A stretch of 64,000 nucleotides of DNA from Dugong dugon (lineage: Eukaryota; Chordata; Mammalia; Sirenia; Dugongidae): the NCBI GenBank assembly GCA_030035585.1, contig CM057468.1, positions 59,082,145 to 59,146,144 on the forward strand. Reading direction: 5' to 3'. This document shows, in pieces, positions 1 to 9,851 of the stretch (position 1 is its first letter; each line of letters starts with the position of its first letter). The notes under the pieces were generated by a model. The model had not been told where the DNA came from and searched no databases. It was given only the letters and a program-made list of their open reading frames with translations. The translations under genes and the position numbers were made by a program.

Positions 1-1264
1 CCCAATGTTAATTTTCATTTTTCAGTACAAAAAGTAGATAGTAATTTTCATTATTCAGTAATTTTCAGGCCTCTCTTCATCTCTTTTAAAAATGTTTTCA
101 AGACCTGTTTCAGAATGAACATATTGGATCTCACAGGCTAAGGATTCCCTTAAAATTTAAAATGACCTTTATTTAGAGAATGGCCTTTTGTCTCAATTGC
201 TATCATGCATCAGAGACAGTTTTCCTGGTTTGGGATTATTGGTTGTGGAAAACTGAATCTATGGTGAAAGACAAGCCTCCATTAGCACTGGTGTTCAGAG
301 AAGTCTGCCAGTCTGCTTTAATGTAGTAGCCACTCAGAAGTGTGAACTGTTTGCAGCCCAGTAGGCCAGTAGGTCTTACGTTAAGAAAATGTTTTACAAC
401 AGAAAGCATATTGCTTTATATTTTGTAAATGACTCAACAGAACAATTTATTTTAGCATTTCATTAAATTTTGAGGTTTTTCACTATATTTAATCCTAATT
501 TATATTCATACAGATTTATTGTAGTTTCCCCCTAATTTAAACTATAGATTTCACCTTGGTGTTGGCAAGGTTTTGTGTTAGGTTAGTCACCTAGCTTTGT
601 TGATATTCGAATGGTTGGCTGCCAACTGGATAGGCTTCTTGAACGAGACAGTCAACTTTTGGAATTCAAAAGGACTTTGAATTACACCTATTCCACTGAG
701 GAAAATTATTTGAACAACAACAAAAAATAGTTTAAAAGCATACTGTATATTTATACAAATAACATGCTCCTTTTATGTTCATTTGCCAACCATGCCCTCC
801 CGCCAGGAAGTAATCTTAAGTGCGTTATGCTAATTTTTTTTTTACAGCAACATGTAAAAAAAAAATGACATAACCGGCGCTTATGAAAATACCTCGTGGA
901 GGGAGGGCGCTGCTGGCAAACAAATGTAGAAGGAACGCATTATTTGTATGAAAATATGCTATTCCTGTTACATTCTGTTTTCTCAGACAATCTGAGAATA
1001 TTCCAATTGTTTAAGTGAGAAATTTCTGATATAGTGTGAAATTATATCTATCAGTCATTATCTATCATGTGACCTACTAATTCTTTATCTCTTTAACAGA
1101 AGTAGTAAAAACACAGAAAATTGATTTAGTTATTAATTTTCAGTTTCTATTTCCGTATATAGGTACACAATACTAAGTAGTAATTCAACTTTATGTTATT
1201 AGCTTAACTTTAGTTGGTGTCTAAGAATCAATTTATATGAAATGTTTATGCACTTTCCTTTTAG
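1..1264 (+). other. CRPPA: CRPPA intron, 3' part (upstream intron)
   Basis: Non-coding, AT-rich sequence running up to the acceptor CTTTCCTTTTAG that ends at 1264. Apart from the palindrome at 780-926 I see no gene, SINE or L1 that I can name. The preceding CRPPA exon, with the start codon and N-terminal signature, is not in the window. Confidence 0.75.
780..926. repeat. Palindromic (inverted-repeat) element, MITE-like
   Basis: Left arm 780-846 and right arm 853-926 are imperfect reverse complements, with a 6-base loop (GCAACA). The outer ends carry CATTTGCC and GGCAAACAAATG. Inner matches include TGTAAAAAAAAAAT and a CATAAC core, and GGAGGG pairs with CCCTCC further out. The arms match over roughly 70 bases with small gaps. 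This looks like a short non-autonomous DNA transposon or an ancient palindromic repeat. I cannot assign a family. It lies about 340 bases upstream of the first CRPPA exon in the window. Confidence 0.7.
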
Positions 1265-1541
1265 AGTTTGTTGGATAAAGGACATTGTCGTGGCAGTAAC
1301 TAGAGAGAATATGGAAGCAATGGATGGTATTATCCAGAGGTACCAACATAAACGCATTTCGCTAGTTGAATCTGGAGTGACCCGCCATAGGTCAATTTTC
1401 AATGGACTAAAAGCACTGGCAGAGAATCGGCCCAACTCTAAGCTCTCTAAGCCAGAAGTAGTGATTATCCATGATGCTGTGAGACCATTCGTTGAAGAAG
1501 ATGTCCTCCTTAAAGTTGTCACAGCTGCTAAAGAACATGGG
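1265..1541 (+). CDS. CRPPA: CRPPA internal exon (probably exon 2), cytidylyltransferase core
   Basis: CRPPA (ISPD) is D-ribitol-5-phosphate cytidylyltransferase. It makes CDP-L-ribitol in the cytosol for FKTN and FKRP, which add ribitol phosphate to the O-mannosyl glycan of alpha-dystroglycan; loss in humans causes dystroglycanopathy. The exon encodes [16 protein letters not shown] through TAAKEHG, closely matching mammalian CRPPA as I know it. HDAVRPF corresponds to the HDAARP substrate-binding motif of bacterial Isp[12 protein letters not shown] corresponds to the GG(x)ERxDSVLAGL stretch. Acceptor TTTTAG ends at 1264 and donor GTAAGT starts at 1542. The first base completes an Arg codon split with the upstream exon (phase 2), and the exon ends on a full Gly codon (GGG). 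An in-frame ATG at 1242 is intronic and is not a start. The frame is intact. Confidence 0.96.
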
Positions 1542-2181
1542 GTAAGTATTTATACTTCTGAGAATGGATAAAAGGAATAGACACTATAGTGTGGCTCATT
1601 TGCTAAGTTTTTGTATTTAAATGCCAAGTTATTTAAAATGGGCATGATGACCTAAGGACATTATGGTCATTTCTTTAAGAAAATTTCTAGTATTATAGGT
1701 TGTAAGGCTTTTCTGGAATTTGTCTTGTACTGCAGACATTATCATAATGTAATATGAGCTACTTGGAGAAGAATATAGTAATAATGTCATTAGAATATTG
1801 GTATGAATGGAACTTTAATGAATGAAATTAATTATGCAGTTATCTATAAGATTCAATTACATTATGCATATTAAGTAAAGCTAACCAAGTATATTTTAAT
1901 GAAATCTGTAAAATTGTCTTATATTAAAAGCCTGGTTCAAAGCAAAAAGTTTGAAAACTTTTTAAGTAAACTTCAGAAATTTGGTTTCTTTTAGAAATAT
2001 TGCCTTGTTTTTGATGATGTTAAAGGATACTTTTCCAAAAAATAGGTAAAGTCACGAATTTCATTCAGATATAAAATGGACATGTGTTAAATATTTTATT
2101 TAACTTATTATTTATGAGGAAACCAGATAGATGTTAGAACTGGTTCAAAACAGAACCAAAGATGCAGTAATTTATATGGAG
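1542..2181. other. Intronic DNA, no feature recognised
   Basis: AT-rich sequence after the exon; I see no repeat or open frame worth naming before the SINE at 2182. Confidence 0.6.
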
Positions 2182-2341
2182 TAACCAAACCAAAAACACA
2201 TTGCCGGTGAGTCGATTCCAACTCATAGGGACCCTATAGGACAAAGTAGAACTGCCCCATAGGGTTTCCAAGGAGCGCCTGCTGGATTTGAACTGCCGAC
2301 CTTTTGGTCAGCAGCCGTAGCTCTTAACCACCAAGGTTTCC
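2182..2341 (-). mobile_element. AfroSINE (short form)
   Basis: Reverse-strand copy. The RTE-like tail (GTGAGTCGATTCC, then GACCCTATAGGACA) lies at the left and the tRNA-like head (CTCTTAACCACC) at the right. ATATGGAG flanks it at 2174-2181 and 2342-2349, a likely target-site duplication. Mobilised in trans by a LINE; non-coding. Confidence 0.88.
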
Positions 2342-3380
2342 ATATGGAGAAAAGGAATGTTGAAATGAATTCATAAACAAATCTTGCTTTTACTGTGGAG
2401 GGGTTGGAGGAGAATCAATTGAACCTGCATTGGACAGAATTTGTTTGCATGCTTATAAGAAAGAATTATGTTGCTTTTCTATCAGTCATTACAATTTACA
2501 GAATTGTGAAAGAGCTCAAAGCCAGTGAAAAACTAGATTCAACTAACCTGGAAGTCTGCTCTAAACAATTCATAGATTTCCACTGGAGACACCCATAATC
2601 TTTTTTGTTTATTCTAAATTTCCTTACAATGGTTAGGATAGTGACCCAATAGCTTTAGTAAATCCAGGCACTACTTCCTGCCAACTCTTTTACACTGTTC
2701 TGAACTGTAATAATAATAATAAAAATGAAACAAAACATAAATGCAACTTATCAAGATTTATAGTAATAGTTGAGCTTTTTAAATTGATGAGATCTATTGA
2801 CAACTTTTTCACCTCTAGTCAATAAACAGTAGAACAATACTGATCTGAATCAAATGTCACCCCAAGGCATGACCATTAAGATGACTTTGCTTAGTCAGAG
2901 GCCAATTCACAGATTGTTTTCCATGGGTTCCTTTTAAATCATGTGTCTTTGTTCTCTTACACTGTTTTCCATTTTTTTCTTAGGTCTTAATTTTCAACCC
3001 CTACCCCAATATCCCATTCAGATAAATCACTTGCTGAATAAGTTAGATACTTGTGGGTTCCTTTTGGATGTTTACCTGCTGAAGATAACTTTGATAATTT
3101 AGATTCCATTTTGATTTAGAAAAGAAAGAAAAAAAAAAAACAAAGCAAAACAAAACCCCAAAACTAAACTGGTGAAACTATATTGACTCCAGAGACTAAG
3201 ATATCAAAAGTTAGGGCTGGCATTAGGGTTGCCTGCATACAGAAGTTCAAAAAGTGTCACCAGGACACAGTGTTTTCTCTCCTGTGTGTGTATTTCATTC
3301 TTGGCCTCCCCAAGAAGTCAAGATGGCTTCGACAGGGCCAGCAGGTGTATCTTTTCAGGGATATTTCTCCCTTACTCTTG
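2342..3380. other. Intronic DNA, no feature recognised
   Basis: AT-rich sequence with an A-rich run near 3130. Short open frames such as 2395-2598 and 3183-3395 have no recognisable domain and no splice context. Confidence 0.55.
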
Positions 3381-4990
3381 ATAGTTTGTGTATAAAATTC
3401 TAAGTATACAGTTGCTTTTTAACAGTATTTTGAGAATATATTATGTCATACTCTCCTAGCTTTTGTGTACTTTTGAGAAAATTGCTAATCAGTAAAATTG
3501 AAAGTTACTTGCCTTTTCTCTCTGGTTGCATGTAGGATAATTTTTTTTCATAGATGTTGTGCAGTGTCTTGATGATGTGTCTAGATAGGGATTTCTTTAT
3601 TTTCCCTTTGCTTTAAATTTATTGTGCTTCGTGAATTTCATGATTCATATCTTTTTTTTAATCAATCCTAGAAAATTCTCTACCATTATCTTATTGAATA
3701 GGAGGCCCTGGGTGGTGCACATTGTTAAGGACTCGACTACTAAGCGAAATTTGAACCCACCCAGAGGCACCTCTGAAGAAAGGCCTGGGGATCTGCTTCT
3801 AAAAGGTCACAGCCTTGAAAATCCTGTGGAGCTCACTTCTGCTCTACACACATGGGATTACCATGAGTTGAAATCTACTTGATTGCAACTGGTTTGGTAT
3901 CTTATTGAATAGTGACTCTTCCCTAGTGCTCCTGCTCTCATTTTTTCCCTCTCTTTATGTGTGATAGACCTTCTTATGCTGTTCTCATGTCTTTTAACCT
4001 TTCATGTTTTTTCTTTTTATCTTTTTGAGTGTGCGTTGCGGGTAGCTTCTTTAGTTTTCTCATTCATTAATCCTTTAACTCTGTCTAATCTTTTGTTTAA
4101 GGATTTTTTTCTTTAATTTTAATAATTATATTTTTCATTTCTAGCAGTTCCATTTGGTTCTTTTTCAAATATGATTGAACTGTTGACAGTGTCTCCTTTT
4201 TCTTATATTTTTGATTTTATCTTTTATATCTTTTAGTATTTGAATGGACATATTCTATATTTTATAGTCAATAGTACTTGTTGGTAGTTTAATTCTCTAA
4301 CCTTTCGTTTCTGTTTACTGTTGCTCAAGATGATTTATTTCCCCCTTTGTTTTATAATTTGGATTATGACCCCATAGTGGACAGGATTTTATCAGCAGGA
4401 ATCCTATGGGTCTGGGTGCAGGCATGTTTCAGAAGCACAGATTTGTATTCTTTTTGCCAGGGATCCCAGGTGCCTTACCAACTTGGGACCACTTTATATT
4501 AATTCATGGCTTGAGGTTTGGTAGATCCTGTAGTAATGTTAAATCAAACCCTAAAACCCACTGGAAGCCAAGCTGATGGTTGTGACTCCCAGGGGAGACT
4601 CCCCTTCCCCGTCAGATCTAAAGCCAAGATAGGCAATTTTGGTTATTGTTTTCCCTCATTGGTAGATGTACTTTTTACTGTCTATCCTTTAAATGAGGAT
4701 ATGATCTTTCATGAGTCCTGGCTTTGTGTGAGGACCACCATTCCAATTCACCAGGCAGTACTGGCTCAGGGTCTTAATTCTTTGTTCCTTCTCATTTGCT
4801 AAAACTACAGTGTCTTGGTAACTTAAAAGTATCTCTGCCATCTTACTTTTTTTCATTTCTAGCTATTACATTGTTTGTTAGTCCTAGGGAATTTTCTTGT
4901 GAGTCCAGGTATACTTTTAAACAGCTGTCTGTAAACTTCTTGCCTGCATTTCTTGAATTTTTTTTTTATTGCAAGAAAAATTTTAAGATA
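3381..4990 (-). mobile_element. Old L1 fragment (L1M/HAL1-like 5' half), split by a SINE
   Basis: T-rich on the + strand, as expected for an antisense L1. The text around 3480-3690, 3913-4330 and 4340-4850 resembles old mammalian L1 ORF1 and 5' UTR sequence. On the sense strand the 5' region contains a GTAAGATGGCAGAG-like start near 4830. No open ORF survives. The AfroSINE at 3702-3897 interrupts it. The subfamily name is uncertain. Confidence 0.55.
3702..3897 (+). mobile_element. AfroSINE (older form with CACCTCTGAAGAAAGGCCTG centre)
   Basis: Head GGCCCTGGGTGGTGCA, box-B-like GAACCCACCCAG, centre AAGGTCACAGCCTTGAAAA and tail CATGAGTTGAAATC. A perfect 15-base duplication, TATCTTATTGAATAG, flanks it at 3687-3701 and 3898-3912, so the insertion borders are exact. 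Confidence 0.93.
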
Positions 4991-5343
4991 TCTAGTCTGC
5001 CATATTGACAATACAGAAGTCCTTTCAAAAGTGTGAAGTACTCATCTATTTCTTCATAGTTATAAGTCAAGAGAGGAAGGAGTGGCATCAAGAACTTTGT
5101 TATAAGGGAAATGGTGGAAAGGGTAAAATAAATTAGAGCACTGAACAGTCTAAAAAATCTGAATGCGAATCATTTTTACAAGCACTAATAAGCTAACTGT
5201 TATGCACACTCTAAGGACCAGCAGTAATAGCATGAAGTGAAAGTGAGACTGCATCAGCAAAGCAACCTCCTAAAGCTTTGCCCCTAGGGGAAGACGTTTG
5301 CTAAGGTATTTGCATTTCTTTCTTTCCTCATCTCTAATCATAT

Positions 5344-5894
5344 TGTCCCTGGGTGGTGCAGATGTTTAATGTGTGTGGCTATTAACCAAAAGGTTGGAGG
5401 TTTGAGTTTATCCAGAAGTGCGTTGAAAACCCGATGGAAAAGTATGGCCCCTGGACACACTGTTAACCCAGAACTGAAACCATTCTTGAAACCCACTCTC
5501 CAGACAAAGATTAGACAGGACTATAAAACAAAAAAATAATACACACGAGGAGTGTGCTGCTTAGTTCAATCAGATACACAAGACCAAATGGGTAGTTCCT
5601 GTCCGGAGGCAGGATGAGAAGGCAGGAAGGGACAGGAACTGGTTGAATGGACACAAGGAAGCCGGGGTGGAAAGGAGGAGTGTGCTGTCACATTGTGGGG
5701 ATTGCAGCTAATGTCACAAAACAATATGTGTATAAATTTTTGTGTGAGAAATTAACTTGAGCTGTAAACTTTAACCTAAAGCACAATTAAAAAAAAAAAA
5801 AAGGAAAGAAAACTTTGTGGAGCGTAGTTCTACTCTGACATACAGGGGTGTTGCCGTGAGTTGGAATTGATTTGACAGCTAGTGGTTTTTGGTT
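5344..5894 (+). mobile_element. AfroSINE interrupted by an L1 3' UTR
   Basis: Head GTCCCTGGGTGGTGCAGA and RTE-like tail GTGAGTTGGAATTGATTTG are present. The middle is broken by the L1 piece at about 5456-5802. TAATCATAT at 5335-5343 and 5895-5903 flanks the whole SINE, so the SINE landed first and the L1 second. Confidence 0.82.
5456..5802 (+). mobile_element. L1 3' UTR fragment with poly(A), inside the SINE
   Basis: 5'-truncated copy of the L1 3' UTR that recurs through this window. Sense-strand landmarks are GAACTGAAACCATTC, AGGAGTGTGCTGC, TGTCACATTGTGGGG and the terminal CCTAAAGCACAATT followed by an A run (about 5788-5802). This is one of only two sense-oriented L1 pieces here. Confidence 0.82.
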
Positions 5895-5938
5895 TAATCA
5901 TATATTTTCCTTCTCTTCCTAATCAACTTCTTACAGCA

Positions 5939-6000
5939 ATGAAACCAAAACCAAAACTGTTGCCATCAAGTCGATTCCGACTCATAGCGACCCTGTAGGT
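5939..6000 (-). mobile_element. AfroSINE tail fragment
   Basis: Only the RTE-like tail remains (ACTGTTGCCATCAAG, then CGACTCATAGCGACC), on the reverse strand. The head is missing. Confidence 0.75.
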
Positions 6001-6078
6001 CACATTTATTGCCTCTGCTTCCTTACCTCCAATTTATTCCTTACTACAGAGCAACCTAGCTCTCTTGTCTTTGTGACT

Positions 6079-6296
6079 AAACCAAATCAAAACTCACTGC
6101 TGATGAGTTGATTCTAGTCGACTCGTAGTGGCCCTGTAGGACAGAGTACAGTTGTGCTACAGAATTCCCAAGGCCACAAATCTTTACAGAAGCAGGCTGC
6201 CACATCTTTCTCTTACTAAGCAGCTGGTGGATTTGAACTGACATCCTTTTGGTTAGCAGCCCAGTGCTTAACCACTGAGACACCAGGGCTCCCCCT
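6079..6296 (-). mobile_element. AfroSINE (long form with TAAAGATTACAG-type centre)
   Basis: Tail (GATGAGTTGATTCTAGTCG), centre (CCACAAATCTTTACAGAAGC) and head (AACCACTGAGACACCAGGGC) on the reverse strand. TTTGTGACT at 6070-6078 and 6297-6305 marks the duplication. It inserted just beside an RTE fragment. Confidence 0.9.
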
Positions 6297-6311
6297 TTTG
6301 TGACTACTTCT

Positions 6312-6690
6312 TCCAAAATACATTTTTCTTTGGTTTTCCTTACTCATTGTGCAGCTTTCACATGCATATGAGACAATTGAAAATACCGTGGCTTGTGTCA
6401 GGTGCCCCTTAATACTCAGAGTGACATCTTTGCCTTTGAACACTTTGAAGAGGTCTTTTTTAGCAGATTTGTCGAGTGCAATACATGGTTTGATTTCTTG
6501 ACTGCTGCTTCCATGGGTGTTGATTGTGGATCCAAGTAAAATGAAATCCTTGACAACTTCAGTCTTTTCTCCATTTATCATGTTGTTGTATATTGGCCCA
6601 ATTGTGAGGATTTTTGTTTCCTTTATGTTGAGGTGCAATCCATACCAAAGATTGTAGTCTTTGATCTTCACCAGTAAGTGCTTTATACTT
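6312..6690 (-). pseudogene. RTE-type LINE fragment, reverse transcriptase C-terminal part
   Basis: The reverse-strand translation reads LVKIKDYNLWYGLHLNIKET, then DFILLGSTINTHGSSSQEIK and SIVSYACESCTM. This is the stretch just after the reverse-transcriptase fingers and palm in RTE (BovB-like) ORF2 proteins. It is a 5'- and 3'-truncated relic. The open frame continues into the neighbouring SINE by chance. RTE elements are the likely source of the SINE tails. Confidence 0.85.
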
Positions 6691-7392
6691 GTATCTCCCA
6701 AATCTCCGTTTCATGCCCAGGCTTCTCCCTTGAATTCCAGACCTTTTATGTTCAACTTCCAATGGAACAGCCACTTAAGTTTGCCTATTTGGGTGGCTGT
6801 GGCATCATGCATACGTCTGAATTCCTTAATCCTCCATGATCCCTTGCCTTGAATATTATCCTATAGTTAATGGGAAGCCATTGACTTTCAGAGGGAATAA
6901 CATGATTGGATTTGAATTTTAGAAGGATGACTGTCCCTGGTTTGATACATGGATTAGAAGTTTCAGGGAAGTGAAATCAGTTTGGAAACTACCTCAGTGG
7001 CCCAGATGAGCTATGATGAACCAGTTGAGAATGAGAGGAAGGTATAAATTGTTAAAGCGTTCAGGGGGCTGGATTGATTAGTGGACCTGACTGACTGGAT
7101 GGTGTGTGCACCACTAGGTAATAATTTTTGTGCTTTTTAAATTATTATTTCTTCCCTTTCCCTGACAGTAGGCCTCATCATCTCTTCTCCTACAATCTTT
7201 GTGCAGATGCCATCCCCACCAAGTCCCTCTAAAGTTTTGTGAGAGTACTGCTTAGACAATAACTTGCTTGCCACAGCTCTGCATGCCTATTCATGGAAAT
7301 TGTATTTATCAAACAGTTTTAGCTGCATGGGACCATTTAAGCACTGGTTCATAGTGCTTTTTTTAAAAAATACTGTTTTCATGTTAAGCCCA
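6691..7392. other. Intronic DNA, possibly old unassigned repeats
   Basis: A stretch around 6870-7060 (GGGAAGCCATTGACTTTCAGAGGG and on) resembles an ancient mammalian interspersed repeat I cannot name. Otherwise nothing was recognised. Confidence 0.4.
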
Positions 7393-8790
7393 TGAGTATT
7401 TTTTTTTAAATATTTTATTTTTTGTCATTGTTGAAAATATACACTACAGAACATGCACCAATTCAACACTTTGTAGATATACAGTTCAGTGACATTGATT
7501 ACATTCTTCAGGTTGTGCAAGCACACTCACCCTCCTTTTCCAAACTGTTCCTCCTCCATTAATGTAAACTCACTGCCCCTAAGCTTCCTATCTAATTTTT
7601 TGAGTTGCTGTTGTTAATTTGATCTCATATAGTTTTTTAAAAGAGCACAGTGCTCTACAGCCCATTAATGTAATTGCTGCCAATAAGTTGTATACCTGTA
7701 AAAAGTGGAATTGGCAAAAGTTGTGTGATAGATAAATTTACAACAAAGACAAAAAAAAAAAAGTAGCTGCAGAGGCTGCTTATGTATAACCAAACACCTC
7801 ATGGGATTTGGTTTCTTGGTTTCGAGGTTTAGGGTTATGGTTTCATGGGATATCCCAGTTAATTAGCATAATATCGTGTTTGGTGCTTCTATTCTACGTG
7901 CTAGTTTGTTGCGTAGTGCCTGGGTTCTTAAAAGCTTGCAAGCGGCTATTCAAGGTACAATAATTGGTCTTAAGTCACCTGGAGCAACAGAGGAAGAAGG
8001 AGAGTCAGAAACAGGAGGAGGATACGGAATGTGTGGCTAACTGCCTCGATGAACAACTGCCTCCTTTGCCCTGGGACCAGAAGAACTATATGTTGCCTGG
8101 CTTCCATTACTAAACATTCTGATAAAAAAATTTATAGAAGGATCCTGATCAGAAGGGGAAAACTGCAGAACAGAATGTCAAATTGTCATGGAATCCAGAC
8201 ATTCATGGAGGCTGGATGAACCCTGAAACTATTACCCTGAGATAATCTTTATGAACTTTAAACCAAAAATATCCCCTAAAATCTTCTAAAACCAAAAAAT
8301 AGTTTAACTTAACTAGTAAAAAAATGTCTGCCTTGAGCATTGTGCTCTTTTAAGCTCTGTCTATATGGGATCAAACTGTCAACAGCAACTCGAAAAATTA
8401 GATAGGAAACTTAGGGGACAGTGAGTTTATTAATGGGGGAGGAACAATTCGAAAAAGGAGGGTGAGAATGGTTGCACAACTTGAAGAATGTAATCATTGT
8501 CACTGAATTGTACATGTAGAAATAGCTGAATTGGTGTATGTTCTGCTATGTATATTCTGAACAACAATAACAAAATAAATTATTAAAAAAACACAACACT
8601 TAAGGCAGACATTCTTTACTAATTAAGCTAAACTGTTGTTTGGTCTAAAGAAAACTTCAGGGGATATTTTTGGTTTAAAATTTAAAGATTATCTCAGGGC
8701 AGTAGTTTTGGGGGTTCTTGTAAACTAAATGGCTCCAGAAAGTCTGGATTACACAAGAATTTGAAATTCTGTAATCTTATTAGTTTTCTC
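7393..8790 (-). mobile_element. L1 3' UTR (host copy), split by a second L1 3' UTR
   Basis: Reverse-strand L1 3' end at 7393-7654 (TTGTCATTGTTGAAAATATAC, AGTGACATTGATTACATTC) that resumes at 8601-8790 (AAGGCAGACATTCTTTAC, GATTATCTCAGGGCAG). The same order is seen uninterrupted by L1 in the copy at 21153-21350. The gap is filled by an opposite-strand L1 (7655-8591). Confidence 0.8.
7655..8591 (+). mobile_element. L1 3' UTR inserted into an L1 3' UTR
   Basis: Sense-oriented copy, from AATAAGTTGTATACC through the internal A-run (7750-7762), CATGGGATTTGG and TTAAAAGCTTGCAAGCGGC to the end TCTGAACAACAATAACAAAATAAATT and poly(A). It matches the reverse complement of 21200-21990 block for block. 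CACAGTGCT (7646-7654) and CACAACACT (8592-8600) are a likely imperfect duplication. Confidence 0.8.
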
Positions 8791-8899
8791 ATAAAATAAA
8801 CTCCCCTATATTTATCTCCTGAAATGAGTTGTTTTTCCAATATTTAAAGCAAAGGCATTGTCTTAAGCTGAGTTCTCTAGAGAAGCAAAACCAGTAACG

Positions 8900-8902
<3 letters not shown>

Positions 8903-8995
<93 letters not shown>

Positions 8996-9006
8996 CACAC
9001 ACACAC
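8903..9006. repeat. Compound microsatellite (AC)n(AT)n(AC)n
   Basis: 39 AC units (8903-8980), then seven AT units (8981-8994) and six more AC units. An AT stretch continues at 9162-9179, after the SINE. Long Cys-Val open frames on the reverse strand are artefacts of this tract. Confidence 0.97.
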
Positions 9007-9161
9007 AAAACCCATTGCCATTGAGTCGATTCCAGTAGCGACCCTATAGGACAGAGTAGAATTGCCCTATAGAGTTTCCAAGGAGTGCCTGGTGGATTCA
9101 AACTGCTGACTTTTTGGTTAGCAGCTGTAGCACTTAACCACTACACCACCAGGGTTTCCAT
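9007..9161 (-). mobile_element. AfroSINE inserted in the microsatellite
   Basis: Short-form reverse copy: tail CATTGAGTCGATTCCAG, then GACAGAGTAGAATTGCC, then head CTTAACCACTACACCACCAGGG. The AT/AC tract on both sides hides the duplication. Confidence 0.88.
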
Positions 9162-9179
9162 ATATATATATGTATATAT

Positions 9180-9680
9180 CAAGGAAATGGCTTACGTGGT
9201 TGCAGAGGCTGGAATATCCCAAGTCCGAGGGTCAGGATAGAGGCTTCTGATTCATGTAGCTGCAGGGGCTGGTTAACCCAAGATCAACAGGTCAGAGAGC
9301 AAGGCTCTTTCTCACAGGCTGTGAAGATCAATGAATCCCGAGATTAGCAGGCAAGACTACAGGTAAACTGCTAGCTTAAGTCCTAAGAACCAGAAGTCAA
9401 ACAAATAGGAGCCAGCTGCAGGATCCAGCATGAGCAAAAAGAGCCCAAGTCTTGCCAGACTATCCACTTCTATTCATTGCAGGCCACACACCAAAGGAAA
9501 CTCCCCTTCAACTGACTTAACTACTCATAGCAAATCCCATCATGGAGGTGATCACATAATATCAAATCTCATCATGGAAGTTATCTCATCATATGACTGC
9601 CAAGCCATTGAGAATCATGGCCCAGACAAGGTGACACACAACCTTAACTATCACAGAGATATTTGCATCTGAGAGCAAGC
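9180..9680. repeat. Ancient mammalian interspersed repeat, family not assigned
   Basis: Starts left of the microsatellite with GAGTTCTCTAGAGAAGCAAAACC (8871-8893). It continues with GGAAATGGCTTACGTGG, GCAGAGGCTGGAATATCCC and ends near CACAACCTTAACTATCACA. This framework is familiar from repeats of many placental genomes, but I cannot fix the class. The open frame at 9430-9672 looks incidental. Confidence 0.45.
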
Positions 9681-9724
9681 CCCAGACCTTAGTTATTCCT
9701 TATATTTGAAAATAGATGCGACAT

Positions 9725-9851
9725 AGAGTTTCTCAGTCTCGGCCCAGTTGACATTTTGGGTCAGACAATTCGTTGTTATGGTGAGCTGTCTTGTGCATTG
9801 TAGGATGTTTAGCAGCATCCCTGGTAAACTCCCAGTTGAGAATCACTGAAG
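9725..9851. mobile_element. hAT-type DNA transposon fossil
   Basis: TTTCTCAGTCTCGGCCC and GTTGAGAATCACTG are near-complementary ends. The inside, with GTGCATTGTAGGATGTTTAGC, resembles a common non-autonomous mammalian element of the hAT group, internally shortened here. Confidence 0.5.

Noticed and set aside
1199-1522. 107-codon reverse open frame
   Set aside because: Shadow of the CRPPA exon on the other strand.
1242-1571. 109-codon forward open frame taken as a complete gene
   Set aside because: Its first codons and last ten codons are intronic. Only 1265-1541 is CRPPA exon, by splice sites and similarity.
6216-6701. Single 161-codon protein
   Set aside because: An RTE relic fused by chance to a SINE; not one protein.
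8789-9101. Reverse open frames rich in Cys-Val repeats
   Set aside because: They are translations of the (AC)n microsatellite; no gene structure.
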